Shown piece after piece: positions 5,859 through 8,856 of a stretch of DNA of 8,856 nucleotides. The notes under the pieces are model-generated. The model was not told the DNA's origin and made no database searches. It saw only the letters and a list, made by a program, of their open reading frames with translations. How positions within the stretch are numbered: position 1 is the stretch's first letter; each line of letters opens with the position of its first letter. This DNA is from DATILI01 sp035476635. Lineage in GTDB: Bacteria > Pseudomonadota > Gammaproteobacteria > Burkholderiales > Burkholderiaceae_C. The stretch lies in assembly GCA_035476635.1 (NCBI GenBank), contig DATILI010000096.1:1-8856 (forward strand). Reading direction: 5' to 3'. The position numbers and the translations under genes were made by a program.

Positions 5859-7328
5859 GTGATACTCAATTTCATCGAAGGCCAGTACCGTACAGGACGC
5901 GGCGGCCGCACGTTCGACGACATCAACCCGGTCGACGGCTCCCTGATCGCCAAGGTCAGCGAAGCCTCACGCGAGGACGTTGATGACGCGGTGCGCGCGG
6001 CGCGCGACGCGCTGGCGGGACCCTGGGGTTCGCTCAAGCTGGCGCAGCGTTGTGATCTGCTGTACGCCGTCGCCGCCGAGATCGACCGCCGGGCCGGGGA
6101 TTTCATCGCAGCCGAGGTCGCCGACACCGGCAAGCCGCGCTCGCTGGCGTCGCACCTGGATATCCCGCGCGGTGCGGCGAACTTCCGGGTCTTCGCTGAC
6201 GTGGTGCGCAATGTGCCGACGGAGACCTTCACCAGCCACGCGCCCGACGGCAAGCCGGCGCTGAACTATGCGCTGCGCCGCCCCAAGGGCGTCATTGCGG
6301 TCGTCTGCCCCTGGAACCTGCCGCTGCTGCTGATGACCTGGAAGGTCGGTCCCGCCCTGGCTTGCGGGAACACCGTGGTCGTGAAGCCCTCGGAAGAGAC
6401 ACCCGCCACCGCGGCACTACTGGGCGAGGTCATGAACAAAGTCGGTGTGCCCAAGGGCGTGTACAACGTGGTCCACGGCTTCGGGCCCCATTCTGCGGGC
6501 GAGTTCCTGACCACGCACCCAGGCATCGACGCGATCACCTTCACGGGAGAGACGCGCACGGGCGCGGCGATCATCCGCGCGTCGGCCGCCGGCATCAAGC
6601 CGGTCTCCATGGAGCTCGGTGGCAAGAACGCCTCGCTAGTGTTCGAGGACGCAGACCTCGACGTGACCATCGCCGGCCTCACCCGGTCCGTTTTCGAAAA
6701 CACGGGCCAGGTGTGCCTGGGCACGGAACGGGTGTACGTGCAGCGTCCGATCTTCGACGCAGTCGTGCAGAAGCTGGCCGAAGCGGCGCGACGGCTCAAG
6801 CCCGGCCGGCCGCAAGATGCCGCGGCCAACTTCGGCCCGCTGATCTCGGCGGAGCACCAGCGGAAAGTCCTGGGCTACTACGCGCTCGCGAAAGAGGAGG
6901 GGGGCTCGGCCGTTTGCGGCGGGGGCGTGCCGGAAATGCCGAACGAGCTGAAAGCCGGCGCCTGGATCGAACCCACCGTCTGGACCGGCCTGGCGCACGA
7001 CTCCCGCGTTGCGCGCGAGGAGATCTTCGGGCCGTGCTGCGCCGTGATCCCCTTCGACAGCGAAGCCGAGGTGCTGCGCATGGCCAATGACACTTCCTAC
7101 GGTTTGGCGGCATCGATTTACACCCGTGACATCGACCGCGCGCACCGCTTCGCCGCGGCCCTGAAGGTGGGGATCGTCTGGATCAACACCTGGTTCCTGC
7201 GCGACCTACGCACGGCCTTCGGCGGATCCGGATCCTCGGGGATCGGCCGGGAAGGCGGCGTTCATTCTCTGGAGTTCTACACCGAGCTGTCGAACGTGTG
7301 TGTCAAATTCAATGGAGCGAGTCAATGA
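5859..7328 (+). CDS. dmpC: 2-hydroxymuconic semialdehyde dehydrogenase
   Basis: A cytosolic NAD(P)+-dependent aldehyde dehydrogenase of 489 residues, the length of DmpC/XylG enzymes. It oxidises 2-hydroxymuconate 6-semialdehyde to 2-hydroxymuconate, the dehydrogenase branch of catechol meta-cleavage. The N-terminus ILNFIEGQY and the C-terminus GIGREGGVHSLEFYTEL..VCVKF are typical of this subfamily. Catalytic residues are visible: N153 in PWNLP, K176 in VVKPSEE, E252 in MELGGKN, the nucleophile C286 in NTGQVCLGTE, and E388 in EEIFGP. The usual FGGxKxSG near the C-terminus reads FGGSGSSG (455-462), encoded by a tandem GGATCC. It overlaps the hydratase gene by 4 bp (ATGA). Its presence supports the idea that ring cleavage plus decarboxylation produces 2-hydroxymuconic semialdehyde. 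A related substituted semialdehyde is possible. The gene symbol is by family, not by strain. Confidence 0.93.
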   Translation: MILNFIEGQYRTGRGGRTFDDINPVDGSLIAKVSEASREDVDDAVRAARDALAGPWGSLKLAQRCDLLYAVAAEIDRRAGDFIAAEVADTGKPRSLASHLDIPRGAANFRVFADVVRNVPTETFTSHAPDGKPALNYALRRPKGVIAVVCPWNLPLLLMTWKVGPALACGNTVVVKPSEETPATAALLGEVMNKVGVPKGVYNVVHGFGPHSAGEFLTTHPGIDAITFTGETRTGAAIIRASAAGIKPVSMELGGKNASLVFEDADLDVTIAGLTRSVFENTGQVCLGTERVYVQRPIFDAVVQKLAEAARRLKPGRPQDAAANFGPLISAEHQRKVLGYYALAKEEGGSAVCGGGVPEMPNELKAGAWIEPTVWTGLAHDSRVAREEIFGPCCAVIPFDSEAEVLRMANDTSYGLAASIYTRDIDRAHRFAAALKVGIVWINTWFLRDLRTAFGGSGSSGIGREGGVHSLEFYTELSNVCVKFNGASQ

Positions 7329-8119
7329 ATGCGCGTGAGATCGAGCTGGCGGCGAACATGCTCTGGAACGCCGCCGAAGTGGGCGAGCCCGTCGCGCCGC
7401 TGCGCGACACCTTTCCGGGGCTGACGGGCGAGGACGCCTATGCCATCCAGGAGCACAACACCGAACGGCGCCTGAAGGCGGGCGCGCGCCTGGTCGGCCG
7501 CAAGGTCGGCTTGACCGCGCGATCCGTTCAGCAGCAGCTGGGCGTGGACCAGCCGGACTACGGGATGCTGTTTGCTGACATGTCCGTGACCGACGGCGAG
7601 CCGGTGCGCTGGTCGAGGCTGATGCAGCCGAAGGTGGAAGCGGAAGTTGCGCTGGTCATGGAGCACGACCTGCCGGAGCCGGGCATCACGCCGGCACAAC
7701 TGCTGCGGGCTGTCGCGTTCGCGCTGCCCGCCATCGAGATCGTGGGCAGCCGCATTGCCGACTGGAACATCCGCTTTGTCGATACCGTGGCCGACAACGC
7801 CTCGAGCAGTGCGTTCGTGCTGGGCAATACGCCCGTGAGCCTGAACAGCCTCGATCTGCGCCTGGCCGGCATGGTCATGGAGCGGGCCGGCGAGCAAGTG
7901 TCGCTGGGGGCCGGAGCCGCGTGCCTGGGCCATCCGTTGAACGCGGCCTTGTGGTTGGCCAACAAGATGGCGGGACTCGGCCGTGGGCTGAAGGCCGGTG
8001 ACGTGGTGCTGACGGGCGCCCTGGGCCCGATGGTCCCCGTGCGCCCGGGCAATGTGTTCGAAGCGAGGATCGGGGGGCTGGGCGCCGTGCGCGCCGTTTT
8101 CGAGGAGAAGCAGGAATGA
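7325..8119 (+). CDS. dmpE: 2-oxopent-4-enoate (2-hydroxypenta-2,4-dienoate) hydratase
   Basis: A 264-residue hydratase of the MhpD/DmpE family that adds water to 2-hydroxypenta-2,4-dienoate to give 4-hydroxy-2-oxovalerate. The divalent metal site is intact: E105 and E107 in KVEAEVAL and E138 in PAIEIVGSRI, one residue off the E. coli MhpD numbering. GRKVGLT (K60) and VADNASSSAFVLG are further family signatures. The ATG overlaps the dehydrogenase stop as ATGA, with GGAG 7 nt upstream; an in-frame GTG at 7298 is not needed. The next gene encodes a paralogous decarboxylase of the same fold, and in known pathways the two proteins form a complex that channels the unstable dienol. The alternative, that this is the decarboxylase and the next one the hydratase, is less likely from the motifs. 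Confidence 0.9.
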   Translation: MNAREIELAANMLWNAAEVGEPVAPLRDTFPGLTGEDAYAIQEHNTERRLKAGARLVGRKVGLTARSVQQQLGVDQPDYGMLFADMSVTDGEPVRWSRLMQPKVEAEVALVMEHDLPEPGITPAQLLRAVAFALPAIEIVGSRIADWNIRFVDTVADNASSSAFVLGNTPVSLNSLDLRLAGMVMERAGEQVSLGAGAACLGHPLNAALWLANKMAGLGRGLKAGDVVLTGALGPMVPVRPGNVFEARIGGLGAVRAVFEEKQE

Positions 8120-8856
8120 ATCACGAACGCATCGCAGCGCTCGCTGAGCGTGTGGACACGGCGGCGCACCGCGCGCAGGCCATCCCCCAGTTTGCAGAAT
8201 CGGAAGGCCTCGGGGAAGCTGAGGCCTACGCGGTGCAGGCCGCCTCAATCGCACGCCGCGTGCAGAGAGGAGAGCGCCGCACGGGCACGAAGATGGGGTT
8301 CACCAGCCGCGCCAAGATGGTCCAGATGGGTGTGCACGACATGATCTGGGGGCGCCTGACGGATGCCATGGCGCATGCGGATGGCGCTCCTGTGTCTCTG
8401 CGCCGGTTCGTGCACCCCCGCGTCGAGCCGGAGCTTGCGTTCTTGCTGGCCAAGCCTCTGCCCGCGAACGTGAGCCTGCCGGAGGCACTGGAAGCCGTGG
8501 CAGCCATCGCGCCCGCCCTGGAGATCATCGACTCGCGCTTCGACAACTTCAAGTTCACCCTCGGGGACGTGATCGCTGACAACGCCTCATCCTCGGGCTA
8601 CGTGATCGGCCCTTGGTGCGAGCCTCGGCAGGATTTCTCCAACCTCGGCCTCGTGATGTCCCTCAATGGTGCCGCGCGCCAGGTCGGCAGCACGGCGGGG
8701 ATTCTGGGCAATCCCCTGCGATCCCTGGTCGCAGCCGCCAGACTCAGCGCTGCAGCCGGTGAGCCACTGCAGGCCGGCTGGATCGTGATGGCGGGCGGCG
8801 CCACCGCCGCCGAGCCGCTGAAGCCCGGCCAGCATGTCCTGCTCGAGATGCAGGGC
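8116..8856 (+). CDS. dmpH: 4-oxalocrotonate decarboxylase, 3'-truncated by the window edge
   Basis: The frame is open from the ATG at 8116 to the last base, giving 247 residues of a protein normally about 260-265 long. It belongs to the DmpH/XylI/NahK family, which decarboxylates 4-oxalocrotonate (2-oxohex-3-enedioate) to 2-hydroxypenta-2,4-dienoate with Mg2+. Diagnostic segments are TGTKMGFTSRAKMVQMGV (56-73) followed by GRLTDAM, HPRVEPELAF (100-109, E104 and E106), PALEIIDSRF (133-142, E136) and IADNASSSGYVIG (153-165). The KMG.TSRAKM..MGV stretch separates it from the hydratase next door. The start overlaps the hydratase stop (ATGA), with AGGAG 8 nt upstream (8103-8107). The pair probably work as a complex. 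The tautomerase that supplies 4-oxalocrotonate and the pyruvate-forming aldolase should lie downstream or elsewhere. Confidence 0.92.
   Translation, partial: MNHERIAALAERVDTAAHRAQAIPQFAESEGLGEAEAYAVQAASIARRVQRGERRTGTKMGFTSRAKMVQMGVHDMIWGRLTDAMAHADGAPVSLRRFVHPRVEPELAFLLAKPLPANVSLPEALEAVAAIAPALEIIDSRFDNFKFTLGDVIADNASSSGYVIGPWCEPRQDFSNLGLVMSLNGAARQVGSTAGILGNPLRSLVAAARLSAAAGEPLQAGWIVMAGGATAAEPLKPGQHVLLEMQG

Noticed and set aside
7325..8856. Hydratase and decarboxylase as a recent tandem duplication
   Set aside because: They share fold and metal ligands but differ strongly in sequence and match two distinct ancient families regularly found side by side in meta-cleavage operons.

Overview
The window comes from a high-GC bacterium and looks like part of an aromatic-acid catabolic island. 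All nine genes lie on the + strand, tightly packed, with several GTG starts and 4-bp stop/start overlaps. A Bug/TctC-type periplasmic binding protein leading a catabolic operon, together with the GC-rich sequence and a meta-cleavage pathway, suggests a betaproteobacterium of the Burkholderiales (Bordetella, Achromobacter, Variovorax or Cupriavidus-like). This placement is inferred from gene content only.

Region 1 (start to about 3042) holds the 3' portion of an MFS transporter gene, a glutathione S-transferase related to LigE/LigF and tetrachlorohydroquinone dehalogenases, and an amidohydrolase-family decarboxylase very close to gamma-resorcylate (2,6-dihydroxybenzoate) decarboxylase. A hairpin plus T7 tract about 80 bp past the decarboxylase stop looks like a rho-independent terminator. 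It is followed by a possible sigma70 promoter, so a second transcription unit probably starts there.

Region 2 (3277 to the window end) is a continuous operon. It encodes a Bug binding protein, a two-domain extradiol dioxygenase of the CmtC/DhbA type, a small class II aldolase-fold protein in the position of the CmtD/DhbB decarboxylase, 2-hydroxymuconic semialdehyde dehydrogenase, 2-oxopent-4-enoate hydratase, and 4-oxalocrotonate decarboxylase, which runs off the window end.

Together region 2 gives a coherent route. A 2,3-dihydroxybenzoate-type compound is cleaved at the 3,4 position, and the carboxylated semialdehyde is decarboxylated to 2-hydroxymuconic semialdehyde. This is oxidised to 2-hydroxymuconate, which is tautomerised, decarboxylated and hydrated to 4-hydroxy-2-oxovalerate. 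The tautomerase, the pyruvate aldolase and the acylating acetaldehyde dehydrogenase are not in the window. Region 1 appears to supply uptake and peripheral steps.

The two most interesting points are these. First, the aldolase-fold protein lacks all three histidines that normally hold the catalytic zinc. Second, the locus combines a non-oxidative dihydroxybenzoate decarboxylase with a cleave-first, decarboxylate-later pathway, two apparently alternative ways of removing the same carboxylate. Most of the island is otherwise recognisable pathway chemistry, and I see no mobile element, CRISPR array, RNA gene or regulator gene.
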